DNA from: Mycosarcoma maydis | Taxonomy: Eukaryota; Basidiomycota; Ustilaginomycetes; Ustilaginales | DNA length: 64,000 nt | NCBI RefSeq assembly: GCF_000328475.2 | Contig: NC_026479.1 | Location: 620,001 to 684,000, forward strand | Reading direction: 5' to 3' | Part shown: positions 38,201 to 46,657 of the stretch, one piece after another | Position numbering within the stretch: position 1 is the stretch's first letter | Layout of the letters: each line of letters starts with the position of its first letter | The notes under the pieces: model-generated | The model's database searches: none | What the model was told of the DNA's origin: nothing | Seen by the model: only the letters and a program-made list of their open reading frames with translations | Translations under genes and position numbers: made by a program

Positions 38201-38709
38201 GCGTGGCGTGGAGGGCTGAGGGGGCTCGACCTTCCGCCCTCATTGGCAACGGGAAGCCTCCTTCGATCGCTAGCGGGTGAGCTCGGTGTGACGTTGGCGG
38301 CTGAGGTGAGAGGTGAACCCTTGGTGCTACCTGGCTGAATGCCAGAAGCACGTTCCAGCTCGGCACACCTGGCCTTGAGATTGTCGTTCTCTTTGCGAAT
38401 GCGACCCATGAGATTCCAGATTCTAACATTCTCGGAAGAGAGCTTGGCGTTGTCCAAGCAAAACTGATTCCGTTCGGCCAAGACCTGGTCAAGAGCGGAG
38501 ACATGATCGCCGTTGGAACGAGAGAGCACATCTGCCAACGCTATGGGCGCTGGTGCAGGCGCAGAAGTGGAGCGGGTACCGGCAGCCGGGATGAAGCGGC
38601 TGGAAGAGCCATGAGAAGTGGTAGAATTGGCGTCGGCAGTATAGCCGCTTGGTTGGTCCATGGCAGTATCGATACCGTAGCGAGGCGGTCTTGCCGGCGC
38701 GCTGGCCAT
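35260..38709 (-). CDS. BEM3: PX-PH-RhoGAP protein, Bem3-type Cdc42/Rho GTPase-activating protein
   Basis: This 1149-aa regulator stimulates GTP hydrolysis by Rho-family GTPases (Cdc42 for yeast Bem3) at sites of polarised growth. The start is ATG 38709. A short coiled-coil lies at about 62-112 (LDQVLAERNQFCLDNAKLSS), followed by a long Ser-rich linker. The PX phosphoinositide-binding domain is at about 410-540 (VKIQGTNYRALDRAKDS to EIYLQSLMVLELPDKDEVCTFL). The PH domain is at about 550-665 (KEGFLTKKGQNLGRWVTRFYVLRN). The RhoGAP domain is at about 855-1040, with FGVPLAESI, the arginine finger in EGIYRLSGSSAVI, and YYDPHAIAGLLKTFLRELP. The order is that of Bem3. The tail is polar, with a short Gln run. 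It is divergent from the CS-domain gene. Confidence 0.95.
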   Translation of the reverse strand: MASAPARPPRYGIDTAMDQPSGYTADANSTTSHGSSSRFIPAAGTRSTSAPAPAPIALADVLSRSNGDHVSALDQVLAERNQFCLDNAKLSSENVRIWNLMGRIRKENDNLKARCAELERASGIQPGSTKGSPLTSAANVTPSSPASDRRRLPVANEGGRSSPLSPPRHARQNSRSDLDQRLGPATSTQSVHPSIGSAAGIYEQNPTHPSTNGSSHVSDSPITSIDQGPSRNPQPVDLTADRGVENGSQASIMQQRAAAQAQAQSLSLVRPSQGTDDPTDSAASQEDFEAIDRSSASGTDDGIHPTGTTRHTSAQDTLRTTQSQPLPSGVAASPHRSRRDRSAEQERSLLASGPNRNRAEVTPMMIPSSSARSLVPKVVSDDRLSRGLGSRKSKDDAKKRVLAPRLDSSLLRVASVKIQGTNYRALDRAKDSISFLITVDILHPPASWGLNSLSSGEPAPPTSWTIEKSYSDIVGLDAKLRSKVGKKAAQRLAPLPDKALFKDHAPAKVDQRKALLEIYLQSLMVLELPDKDEVCTFLCTDVVPNRVRNPTSNSKEGFLTKKGQNLGRWVTRFYVLRNSCLSYFETRGGAQIGSINIREAQIGRQQKSASTSEQDENAYRHAFLILEKRDASHEEPAHIARHVLCAESDEERDDWVDVLVRAIAELEDDEADETPTSPTSSMNKMSLSQTPITPSRDGGYSGRLPDGTFSPSAESRHFANDGDRGAPPGQDSSRNPSLRLNSLDSTAIGKQATPAAATSLTQSTSYRSFNEPRSPPGNRNMDLQDAPGSPGPRSESIGRAKASISGPINGAPIPAGYKFGAKDDVSSDNKKDDKKRFWQGFRAFGGHDKQNREPRPVFGVPLAESIAISSIHEGLALPSVVYRCIEYLEKRNAFMEEGIYRLSGSSAVIKTLKDRFNMEGDVDLLAENEYYDPHAIAGLLKTFLRELPTSVLTRELHMDFMRINELQDRVERVNELGHLVSQLPLANYSLLRTLCSHLIKIIEHSDVNKMTMRNVGIVFSPTLAIGAGIFALFLTEFDAVFETDANGEPAPKRIEEEVAPVDLADDALEENAKRNKRNSSLYNQSQADKLLGLEGRSLAHRTVDDNMEGIPEPIHESWVENEAGTDGQIKYEHGPSEGQQQQQSLLIMS

Positions 38710-40259
38710 GCTGTGAGACGCGATGGAAAACGAAGGGTTCGGAAAGACCGAAAGCTTGCTGCAAATTGTTGGATACTGGTTTGGTGCGAATCACACCGTC
38801 GGTGGTTGTGCCGTCCAGAGAACAGAGCGACGCCAGGTGCTCAGTCGCGAGTGTAATTGATGGCGGCAATGCGAAGCGTTGGAATGTTGGTGGCGGGCGG
38901 TTTCGCGCCTTGAGCGAAGACAGATGATAGTGATGAAAACAAGCAGAGTGAGATCGAGAAGGGGGAATTCGTAGAAGGAACGCGAGGTCCGTGATGAGCA
39001 CATTTACGGGCGCACTCCGAAAACAAAGCCTAGACGCCAGCAGCAAAGTAGAGGCAGCAGAAACAGCAGCCCCAAACATACACAGCGCGGCGGAACGGAA
39101 GACCAGGAGTCCTTAGTGCAAACCGAGGCGTGATGCGAGGGCCACCGGTCGAGGGGAGCTCAACATCCGTCCCCTGTTGGCTCGGTTGGGCTTTCCCTTT
39201 CCATTTTCGCACTCAAGACTTACGACTGTGACTCTGGGTTCCAGAGCGTAGAGCATGCAAGCCACCAAGTAGTGCTGACAGGACCGACTCAATTTTGAGG
39301 CGAGATTCGTGATTCACAGATTATTTTGGCAAATGGGAGTTCTGACCCAGCATCTACGTCTGGACGCCCTCTCAGCCGCATACAAAACGCTCACGCTTGC
39401 AGAAGCGTGTGTCAAATTGACGCATGCAAGCTCGCACGCACACTCTTGACCCGCACGCTTGCTTTCGGTTGGCTGTTCTTCCACGAGTCCATCTCGCCTC
39501 GCCTCGCTTTGCTTTTGACGCAGTCGATACTCCGCCTTGCGTATCGCCAGCTAGCGTTGTCCATCTTTCATGTCGCTTGTTCAAGCCCGCCAAACAGCAA
39601 GACGCCTGTCGAAGTTGTCCTCGGACCAACCGTATCTCTATCTAGATCTGGCAACGTGTCTCTTTACATGTCACCGCCACTCGTCCTGGGCCAGCCAGCC
39701 TCCTGGCTGCAGCCTTTTCATCGGGGTGTGAAGCTACTTGCCCACGGCCAGAAAAACACAATTGTTAGGCTGTGAAAAGTGACATCCAGCCAAATTCACC
39801 GTGGACCGTGAACTGTCCGTGATCGTGATGCTCGACGCTTGTGACCCAACACTTCGTGACTGTTTCTCTGCTGTGGGTTGGACCCTGAAACCACGCTAAA
39901 GAGCCTTACCACCATGAATAATGTTCACGAGTGAATAACTACAGTAAGTTAGTTGACTCAGTTGACCAGCGCGACAAATGCAAGGTAAGGAAGGCACTTG
40001 GGCAGTCTGCGTCAATAACAGATGCAAAGCCGCGGGGCCCTGCATTGCGCAGCACGACAAATTCGTGATTGGTTCTGGCCAACACCTTCAGCTGCGGCTG
40101 GTACCATTCTCTTGAATCGTGACCAGCAACCTCGAGCACTTTTAACTCATTCTGAATCACAGCCTTACTCGCATCGCAAATGTAGCCAGCCAAGCATACG
40201 CATGGTCTCGAGACACTCGCTCCAAGACCGTCGCCACCGACACCGCTGTCATCGCCACC
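38710..40259. other. divergent intergenic region between RhoGAP and CS-domain genes
   Basis: No gene is supported in 1.55 kb. A plus-strand frame at 39326-39775 starts at TTG and has no domain. ATTCGTGATT-type motifs are present near 39305, 40063 and 40115. This is probably a pair of promoters. Confidence 0.55.
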
Positions 40260-43028
40260 ATGAGGAACCGCAATGATGCTGCACCACTATATGGCTGGAC
40301 GTTTCACCAATCCCACGATCAGGCAACCGTTCTGTTTCTCGTCCCCTACGCGGTCTCACCCGGCGACCTTGATATTCGTATTGCCAGTGATCACGTCTCG
40401 GCGTCCATTCCCAACCATCCGCCTATTCTCCACGCCAAGCTGTACGGTCGCGTCAACACCGAAACCTCGACGTGGAGAATAGCCGATCGAGACCGTTCCC
40501 GCAAACGTCGCAGTCGATCCTTCGTTCGTTCCTCTCAGCTCACCACAAGCCCTTCTGGGTCGGGCTCGGCCGACGTCTCCAACACGCATGCTACACAGGC
40601 GCGGCCGCATCACAGTCAAACCATGGAATCGTCTGAAATCGTCTCGTCTGGTTCACATGTCCGTGTCGATTCGTCGCCCGCATCCCATTCCAGCCTGTCT
40701 GTTTCCGTGGTCTCGTTGCGCTCCGGCTCTAGCTACGAGGTCTTATCCCATTCAAACCCATCATTGCAGCCACTCAACTCGGCTGGTCCATCTACCGAAT
40801 GGTCTAGCGGCTCCAGCGATCGCGGCTCGTCCGACTCCGCCGACGCCAGTCTCAACCAGAGTATCGTCTTGTCGGACCCGGGCGATCTCTCCCGTGGCAA
40901 CATGGAAGCCGTTCCTCCGGTCCCTTCTGGGGGCAGCTCGCATCTGAGAAGATCACAGTCGATATCTGATCTTGCCCCTTCTGCCTTTCCCGCACCAAGC
41001 AAACCAGCCGGCGTATCTGAAGCGCCTCAGTATGCACCTCCCAACGGACCGCCAGAGGTTCGCCTGGTGACTGTGCACCTCGACAAGATTGATGCTGGCA
41101 TTTGGCCCTTGTTGGTCGTGGGCCCCGCACCTTTGCAAAGTGGAGCTCTTTCCGCACGCTCTTTCCGACTATTGCAAGCGGATCTACCTCGAAATGGATA
41201 CGTTACCGAGTCTTTTATTCAAGACCGCATCCTCCACCGTCGTGGCATTCGACAAGAAAGACAACAGCGCAATACTGCTCAGCTACAGCTCAATCAGGCG
41301 CTCGAGGAAGCTCTCAGCGCCTTTGAAGGTGGTGATCGTGTACTTGCCGCTATTCGAAGTAGCAGCGATACTTCCTCATTTCTCGCCGACTCTCGCGCTC
41401 ACTCTGAGGAAAAAGCCAGAACAAGCATGGATAGCGACGATGACTATGGGCCCAACACCAGTACGCTTAGTATTAACACCATAGGCAGCGACGAGAGCGC
41501 CACCGTTCTTGGCAGTCGAGTCGCCAGTCTCTCAGGAACGTCCATGGGTCTCTACCACGCACATGACACTGCTGCTAACACCAGACGGAACGAAGCAGTA
41601 CGCGAAGAAGACGACGATGAGGTGCTCGACGCGTGGAAAGAGCTCGAGGTGCAGGCGAGGTACAACATGGATCCCACTACCCTTTCGCTGATCGGTTTAC
41701 AATTTGCAAATAGCTACACTGCCCAACGAGCCTCGAGTCTGGCATCTCAACTAGCAAGAAGCTCATCATCGGGCATTCCGGATGCCTTTGAGTATTTCGC
41801 TCGAGCTTGGAGAGCTGCCGATGTCAGTCTAGCCACCGAACGCCTCGTTCAGGACTTCTTGCCTCTACTTCCATCCAGCCCCCATGCTGCTGGGTCTCAA
41901 GATCAGTCTACCCAGCAGGCTCGCTTTACCGATTCACTCGACCCTACATTAGCAAGCACCGTTGTTGCCTTGCCACCGACAACAGAGGTGATTGCAGATC
42001 CACTGCGTGAAGTATTGCATTCTCACACCTACATGTCACATCGTCAACGACTCGTTGCATCGCTTGGTGGATCCAAGGCGCTCGCACGCTTGTACGTGTC
42101 GTACGCGAAACTCCACCTTCCATCTCTTGCTTCCCACCGCTCGCCCCTAGCGTTTCCTTACGGTCAGCTTACGAGCCCATTTGTCAATAGTGGACACGGA
42201 TCAATCCCCCACTCTAGCAATCTTAAAAGGGTCTCTGCTCGAAAGCCGACATCTTCGACATCCAGTCGCACTCCAAGCATAGCCTCGTTGTCCTTCAATG
42301 GTGCCGAAGGCGATGGTGCTTCTCCTGCCAAGGGAACCCGCGCCCCCAATTCACCCACCGTCGCCGAAGCGAGCAGGATGGTGACGCTGGACTTTGCGGC
42401 CAGTCATGGTGGTGCTGACCCACTTGACTTTTCCGATTTCGTAATCCATACGGATCACAGTACAGCGAGCCAGCCACCAGCCTTCTACTTCTTCCGCGAA
42501 GCTTGTCTTCTTGATGGCGACGTGATCGCTCAGATCAGCCCAGACGAATGGCGCGAAGCACTGACGCTGGCTGCTGAATACGAACATCGTCGCTTAGCTG
42601 AGCGCGAAGCGCTTGCACAGGCCGAAGAGATGGGCAGCATGGCTGGTGACAGTGAAAGCGGTGAACTCACCTTCGAAAGCGACAGTGAAGCCCAGAGACG
42701 TCGCGCGCAACGTCGCTCTAAGCTTCGTGCTGCCCAGTCGCTCTCCTCGTCGAACAGCGGTAGAGGTGGGCTGTTCAATCTCGCTTGGCTCAAAGACGCT
42801 GATACGCCCGAGTCAGGGCGCAAATGCAGCGGCAAGACGCCACGCAGAGCGGAAAGGAACAAACGTCGCAAGGAGCGCACAGCGTCCAAGAGCAGTCGAG
42901 CTCATGAAGAAGCAGGAGTGATCAACTTTGTCAGCGGTGCAGCTTTGCTTGGAGTGGCTCTGGCTGGCAGTGTGGCCGCTTTGGGCTGGTGGAGACGTAG
43001 TTCAGCTGCACTGAATTCGACCGCCTAG
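40260..43028 (+). CDS. CS-domain-like protein with a C-terminal membrane anchor, function unknown
   Basis: This 922-aa, single-exon protein starts at ATG 40260 in a strong GCCACC context. The first 95 residues resemble a CS (p23/NudC-type) beta-sandwich: YGWTFHQSHDQATVLFLVPY, then DLDIRIASDHVSASIP, LHAKLYGRVNTETSTWRI. Such domains often bind Hsp90 or act as co-chaperones. A long Ser-rich disordered region follows, then a second ordered-looking block at about 440-640 (DEVLDAWKELEVQARYNMDPTTLSLIG and YMSHRQRLVASLGGSKALARLYVSYAKL). Near the end are Arg/Lys-rich stretches, and a hydrophobic segment at about 887-910 (FVSGAALLGVALAGSVAALG) followed by WWRRSS. This makes it a candidate tail-anchored protein with the bulk in the cytosol. 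I do not recognise the full-length family. Confidence 0.85.
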   Translation: MRNRNDAAPLYGWTFHQSHDQATVLFLVPYAVSPGDLDIRIASDHVSASIPNHPPILHAKLYGRVNTETSTWRIADRDRSRKRRSRSFVRSSQLTTSPSGSGSADVSNTHATQARPHHSQTMESSEIVSSGSHVRVDSSPASHSSLSVSVVSLRSGSSYEVLSHSNPSLQPLNSAGPSTEWSSGSSDRGSSDSADASLNQSIVLSDPGDLSRGNMEAVPPVPSGGSSHLRRSQSISDLAPSAFPAPSKPAGVSEAPQYAPPNGPPEVRLVTVHLDKIDAGIWPLLVVGPAPLQSGALSARSFRLLQADLPRNGYVTESFIQDRILHRRGIRQERQQRNTAQLQLNQALEEALSAFEGGDRVLAAIRSSSDTSSFLADSRAHSEEKARTSMDSDDDYGPNTSTLSINTIGSDESATVLGSRVASLSGTSMGLYHAHDTAANTRRNEAVREEDDDEVLDAWKELEVQARYNMDPTTLSLIGLQFANSYTAQRASSLASQLARSSSSGIPDAFEYFARAWRAADVSLATERLVQDFLPLLPSSPHAAGSQDQSTQQARFTDSLDPTLASTVVALPPTTEVIADPLREVLHSHTYMSHRQRLVASLGGSKALARLYVSYAKLHLPSLASHRSPLAFPYGQLTSPFVNSGHGSIPHSSNLKRVSARKPTSSTSSRTPSIASLSFNGAEGDGASPAKGTRAPNSPTVAEASRMVTLDFAASHGGADPLDFSDFVIHTDHSTASQPPAFYFFREACLLDGDVIAQISPDEWREALTLAAEYEHRRLAEREALAQAEEMGSMAGDSESGELTFESDSEAQRRRAQRRSKLRAAQSLSSSNSGRGGLFNLAWLKDADTPESGRKCSGKTPRRAERNKRRKERTASKSSRAHEEAGVINFVSGAALLGVALAGSVAALGWWRRSSAALNSTA

Positions 43029-43346
43029 CCATCGTCCTAAAGCGATAAACTCTTCTTGTGTTTGCGTCTGCCGAACGTACCGTCTTGGATCTTGTGGCGA
43101 TCTTTTTTCATTTCCCGTTCCATATTCGTTCCAGACATCAGTTCAGCTCTGAGTTTTTCTTCATTGGCTCCTTACCTCTTCCTGTGTCGCATTGTTCTTC
43201 AAGTTGTTTGTACTCGCATTCTCCCACGCAATTCGCAGATAGTCTTCATCAATACTGTGGGATGGCCGGATATGGTAGGTGATATTACAGGGGTCGTACA
43301 GCCCGTTGATGAGATGAACTACAGGATCGGGGGCGATATTGTACAT
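43029..43346. other. convergent 3' spacer
   Basis: These 318 bp lie between the CS-domain gene and PRMT5. I see nothing coding and no ATCGTGAAT motif. Confidence 0.55.
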
Positions 43347-45746
43347 TCAGAGACCAATCCATGAGCTGCGTCCGCCAGGATTATGCAACCTAGTCATGCC
43401 GATTTTGACCCTTGTTATGGGTGTTTGTGGCAAAGCGCTTGCCTGCAGACCTGCGTGCGTCGAATCGAGAGCTTGGTGTGGCAGCGACACGCTTGGAATC
43501 CTTGGCGTATGAGGAGCGTTGGAAAAGTTATGCTGTTCCGCAGCGGTCCCGTTTGAGCCCACGGACGAACTAGCATCCAACGACACGGGGCGTTGCTGCT
43601 GTGTTCTCGCGGCGGTTTCCAGCGTACCGATCGACAGAGGCAGAAACGCCTCAGCAGACCATTCATACCACACTCGATCGTTTGAGGTGAGTCGCCACAT
43701 GTGTACCTCCAACTCCGAGTTAGCTGGCAGATACATCGGTTCGCGGAAAGGAAAGTAGATTGGGAACCAACTCAACATGTCCTTTGATCCTCGTACGGGA
43801 TCCGGGTGGATGCTGAGAGTCACATTGTCGTACAGGTGCGCTTCGAAGTATCCTGCTAGACCATGGCATGTACCTGCTTGTGGAATGTGAAACGTGTGCT
43901 TGGCTGTACGGATGTTGTGTCCGTTGGAAGCAGGCAGTCCCTGCTCGTCGTAGACGAGGGGCGTCATTTGCGAAGGTCGATGCTCGAACATCCACGATTC
44001 CTGGACCTGCTCCCAATTTAGTCGTCCTCCTCGAGCTGCAAGCAATGTGACGTTACGGAACAAAACAACGTACGGCGTTTCGGATGCCTTTTGCACTGCC
44101 GACGACAGAGCTGCATTGGATCCATTGAGCACTTCTGTGTGCAGCTTGAACGACGACAGCGGCGACAGGAACGCCGTGTATGACGATGGGATCGAGATAC
44201 CGTTCGGTTTCAGGAACCTCATGGCGCCGTCAAGACATTCTGGCGACAGCTCATTGTCGCCAAAGCTTCCCAGTAACTCGCTAACCACAATGTCGGGTCG
44301 CTCGGCCATACTCGAAGGCACAGGGTATTTGCGCATGTCGCCATACTGCACTTTCACCTGATCACCCCATTCAAGCGCCTGTCGCTCCTGCAATGTCACG
44401 AGCGCGTTGGGGTTTTTCTCCAATGCTACGAGACGTACCGCTCGTCCTGCGCGGTCTGCCGCGTTGAGACAGCGATCTACAAGAGGGCCTCTGCCAGCCC
44501 CACAGACCCAGATGAGTGTATTCGCAGTGACTGGCCTATCGAGGAGCGCTTTGTACACCGCTTCCTCGTACAGCGCATACTTGACTGGGTCACGTTCGAA
44601 CACTTCGTAGGTGGTACCTTCCAAGTTGTCCATCAAAGGCTGCAGCGGCGCTTGCAGCCAGTCGGTGTATCCGCGCGCAAAAGAGTCGACAGCGCCGTCC
44701 GGCGGAGTTGCTTTTTCCAGGTGTCGTACGTATTGCAGGTAAGCAAGCGGACCGCCTCGTGAGTGTGCGGGTGGCGGGCTCTGAACACCGCTCAGCACGA
44801 TTGTCGGATTCTTCTTGAACATGGAGCGGAAGAACGCCTGAGACGCTTTCGAGAGAACAGGGAAGCCCTTTGCATTGGCGAGGTAAGAAGCGCTGGGTAC
44901 CCAAAGCATGCTGACAGGCTCAGCCATCCAGCGTGCCAAGATGCTCGGGGAAGGCAGCGGGCTACCAAGATCCAGAGCAACCTGAAGGCGGGTGTTGTAC
45001 GAGCAGAGCTGTCGAATCTGCTCCCACGTCTCCCAAGCCCAGTCATCTTCGGCACGGAGAAGAGCAGCTGACGAGGCTGCGCTTGTGTGAGACGCTTGCG
45101 AACTTGCCGATGCTGTGCTACCGGCTGTGTTAGATGCGGTGAGGCCGTGTCCATTCTTTGAATCNNNNNNNNNNNNNNNNNNNNNNNNNNNNNNNNNNNN
45201 NNNNNNNNNNNNNNNNNNNNNNNNNNNNNNNNNNNNNNNNNNNNNNNNNNNNNNNNNNNNNNNNGATGAGGGCGGAACCGCTGCGGACGATCCAGATGCA
45301 GAAGGCACATCATTTGGATTGGCGAGACAAAGTCGTTCCCATCGCTCCTTCCAGCGCTCGTTGGTCAGCTCCAAGACGATGAGATCGTAGCCCTGCGAAC
45401 GCGAGAGGGCGAGTGTCTTTTGCGCTGGGCTGAGGCCGTTGAGTGCGGCTGCTGTGGTGGCGTCAAAGTCGGCGGTTAGTCCGAGTGCGACGGGCGCAGG
45501 TCCTGTGGCTGTGTTGAGAGCATTGGCGTGGGATGCTTCGGGAAGCGTGGGAAGCGCCTGAACGTTCTGCTGAATATGCGAACGTCGATTCGGATTGCCC
45601 GATAAGGGTGCGGCTTGTGCCCAGCTGACCTGATCCACCGCCGAAGTGGGCACATGCAATGCGACCGAAAGAGCCGGTCGGGCAGTGCTTTCGCTTCCGT
45701 TGGTCTGTAAGGTGGCCTCCACCGCTGCCATGCTGGAAGACGGCAT
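43347..45746 (-). CDS. HSL7: type II protein arginine methyltransferase, PRMT5/Hsl7/Skb1 family (contains an assembly gap)
   Basis: This enzyme transfers methyl groups from S-adenosylmethionine to form symmetric dimethyl-arginine. In yeasts the orthologues (Hsl7, Skb1) also act in the morphogenesis checkpoint and polarity. The start is ATG 45746; a second Met follows at 45731. The N-terminal TIM-barrel-like part includes ALGLTADFDATTAAAL and GYDLIVLELTNERWKERW. Then come WEQIRQLCSYNTRLQVALDL and KGFPVLSKASQAFF. The catalytic domain carries the SAM site LIWVCGAGRGPLVDRC, then ALEKNPNA and the double-Glu loop in SELLGSFGDNELSPECLDG. It ends in the family's beta-barrel (SWFPIYFPFREP). The 100-N gap falls in a Ser/Ala-rich loop of the N-terminal part, and both sides remain in frame as spaced. 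The gene is divergent from SPT2. Confidence 0.95.
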   Translation of the reverse strand: MPSSSMAAVEATLQTNGSESTARPALSVALHVPTSAVDQVSWAQAAPLSGNPNRRSHIQQNVQALPTLPEASHANALNTATGPAPVALGLTADFDATTAAALNGLSPAQKTLALSRSQGYDLIVLELTNERWKERWERLCLANPNDVPSASGSSAAVPPSXXXXXXXXXXXXXXXXXXXXXXXXXXXXXXXXXXDSKNGHGLTASNTAGSTASASSQASHTSAASSAALLRAEDDWAWETWEQIRQLCSYNTRLQVALDLGSPLPSPSILARWMAEPVSMLWVPSASYLANAKGFPVLSKASQAFFRSMFKKNPTIVLSGVQSPPPAHSRGGPLAYLQYVRHLEKATPPDGAVDSFARGYTDWLQAPLQPLMDNLEGTTYEVFERDPVKYALYEEAVYKALLDRPVTANTLIWVCGAGRGPLVDRCLNAADRAGRAVRLVALEKNPNALVTLQERQALEWGDQVKVQYGDMRKYPVPSSMAERPDIVVSELLGSFGDNELSPECLDGAMRFLKPNGISIPSSYTAFLSPLSSFKLHTEVLNGSNAALSSAVQKASETPYVVLFRNVTLLAARGGRLNWEQVQESWMFEHRPSQMTPLVYDEQGLPASNGHNIRTAKHTFHIPQAGTCHGLAGYFEAHLYDNVTLSIHPDPVRGSKDMLSWFPIYFPFREPMYLPANSELEVHMWRLTSNDRVWYEWSAEAFLPLSIGTLETAARTQQQRPVSLDASSSVGSNGTAAEQHNFSNAPHTPRIPSVSLPHQALDSTHAGLQASALPQTPITRVKIGMTRLHNPGGRSSWIGL
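45165..45264. other. assembly gap (100 N)
   Basis: This placeholder run lies inside the PRMT5/Hsl7 gene, in a low-complexity Ser/Ala-rich segment. Here 100 happens to keep the frame, so the true length is 1 modulo 3 if nothing else is wrong. Confidence 0.97.
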
Positions 45747-46075
45747 GGTGAAGGAATTGGAGATCGGACAGACCGATGGGATGATGATGCTGCAGGTGAT
45801 TAGTGACGATGTTGATAGTCGGGAAGATACTCTGTCTGTTTATGGAAGCAGAGTGAACGAGCGTGAAGCCAGCGGGTGGTCAAGAGTTCGCTTTGCGAGC
45901 TAACTCAGTTTAGCTTGTAGTTCAGCCTTTCGTGTTTGCTACTGCGAGGTAAGTTACTGTATGCTGCTGCCGAATAATCGGCTGTAAGGGTGTCGCAAAT
46001 CACGAATGGCCAGCGAAGCGTGAAGAGATGAAAAAGCCAATTTGCGATTCGTGATTGTCTCCGAGACCAACACCT

Positions 46076-46109
46076 GGTAAAAACAAAACTTGGTAAAAAC
46101 AAAACTTGA
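46076..46109. repeat. two-copy tandem duplication
   Basis: The word TGGTAAAAACAAAACT occurs twice in immediate succession. It is a short local duplication in the HSL7-SPT2 promoter. Confidence 0.6.
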
Positions 46110-46258
46110 ACATGTGCACGGTGTGTTCACGGTTCACGATTGGCTCCAAACGCGCAACTGCTGTGTCACGCGGTGTGCTCGTCGCCAGGAATGCAAATCG
46201 AAAAGCTCTAGGAAAACACTCACGACCTGAAAAAGGCCAAAAAAAACAATCACGGATC

Positions 46259-46273
46259 GGGGGGGGGGGGGGG
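46259..46273 (+). repeat. homopolymer run of 15 G
   Basis: Fifteen consecutive G lie in the HSL7-SPT2 divergent promoter, the longest G run I noticed in the window. It could form G-quadruplex structures or be a sequencing-length artefact. Confidence 0.8.
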
Positions 46274-46657
46274 TATCGTGTGTAATTTGACCCACATCCC
46301 GATTTGCATGGCTCAAACACAGGCGAACATTTAAGACCACATTCACGCTCATCATCCTTTCATCCTTGTCATCGCCCTTCATTCAAATTCTTCGCGTGCT
46401 TGGCTTTGCGGAAGAGGCAAGCAAAGAAGCATTCAATCACAAGTGCTGACGACTCCAGAGAGTCAAAGGCAGCCAGAGAGCGAGGAAGAGCTCTAGCAGT
46501 CTTCAATGCCGCCAACACGGATTTAATCGCCTTTCAGCAGCTCCAGTGCTGCGAGGGTCATCGCAACACTCACGCCGGCCAATAAAACAAGGACATCGGC
46601 TCATAAAAGCAGCACATTCACGAGACCTACGAATAGGACGTTTCGAATACGCACAAC

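Larger units (their letters stand above)
45747..46657. other. divergent promoter between HSL7 and SPT2
   Basis: No gene is supported. The region carries motif copies near 45998, 46043, 46128 and 46247, a short tandem duplication (46076-46109) and a run of 15 G (46259-46273). It most likely serves both genes. Confidence 0.6.

Noticed and set aside
39326..39775. 149-codon plus-strand frame in the RhoGAP/CS-domain spacer
   Set aside because: It starts at TTG with no recognisable domain, in a divergent promoter.
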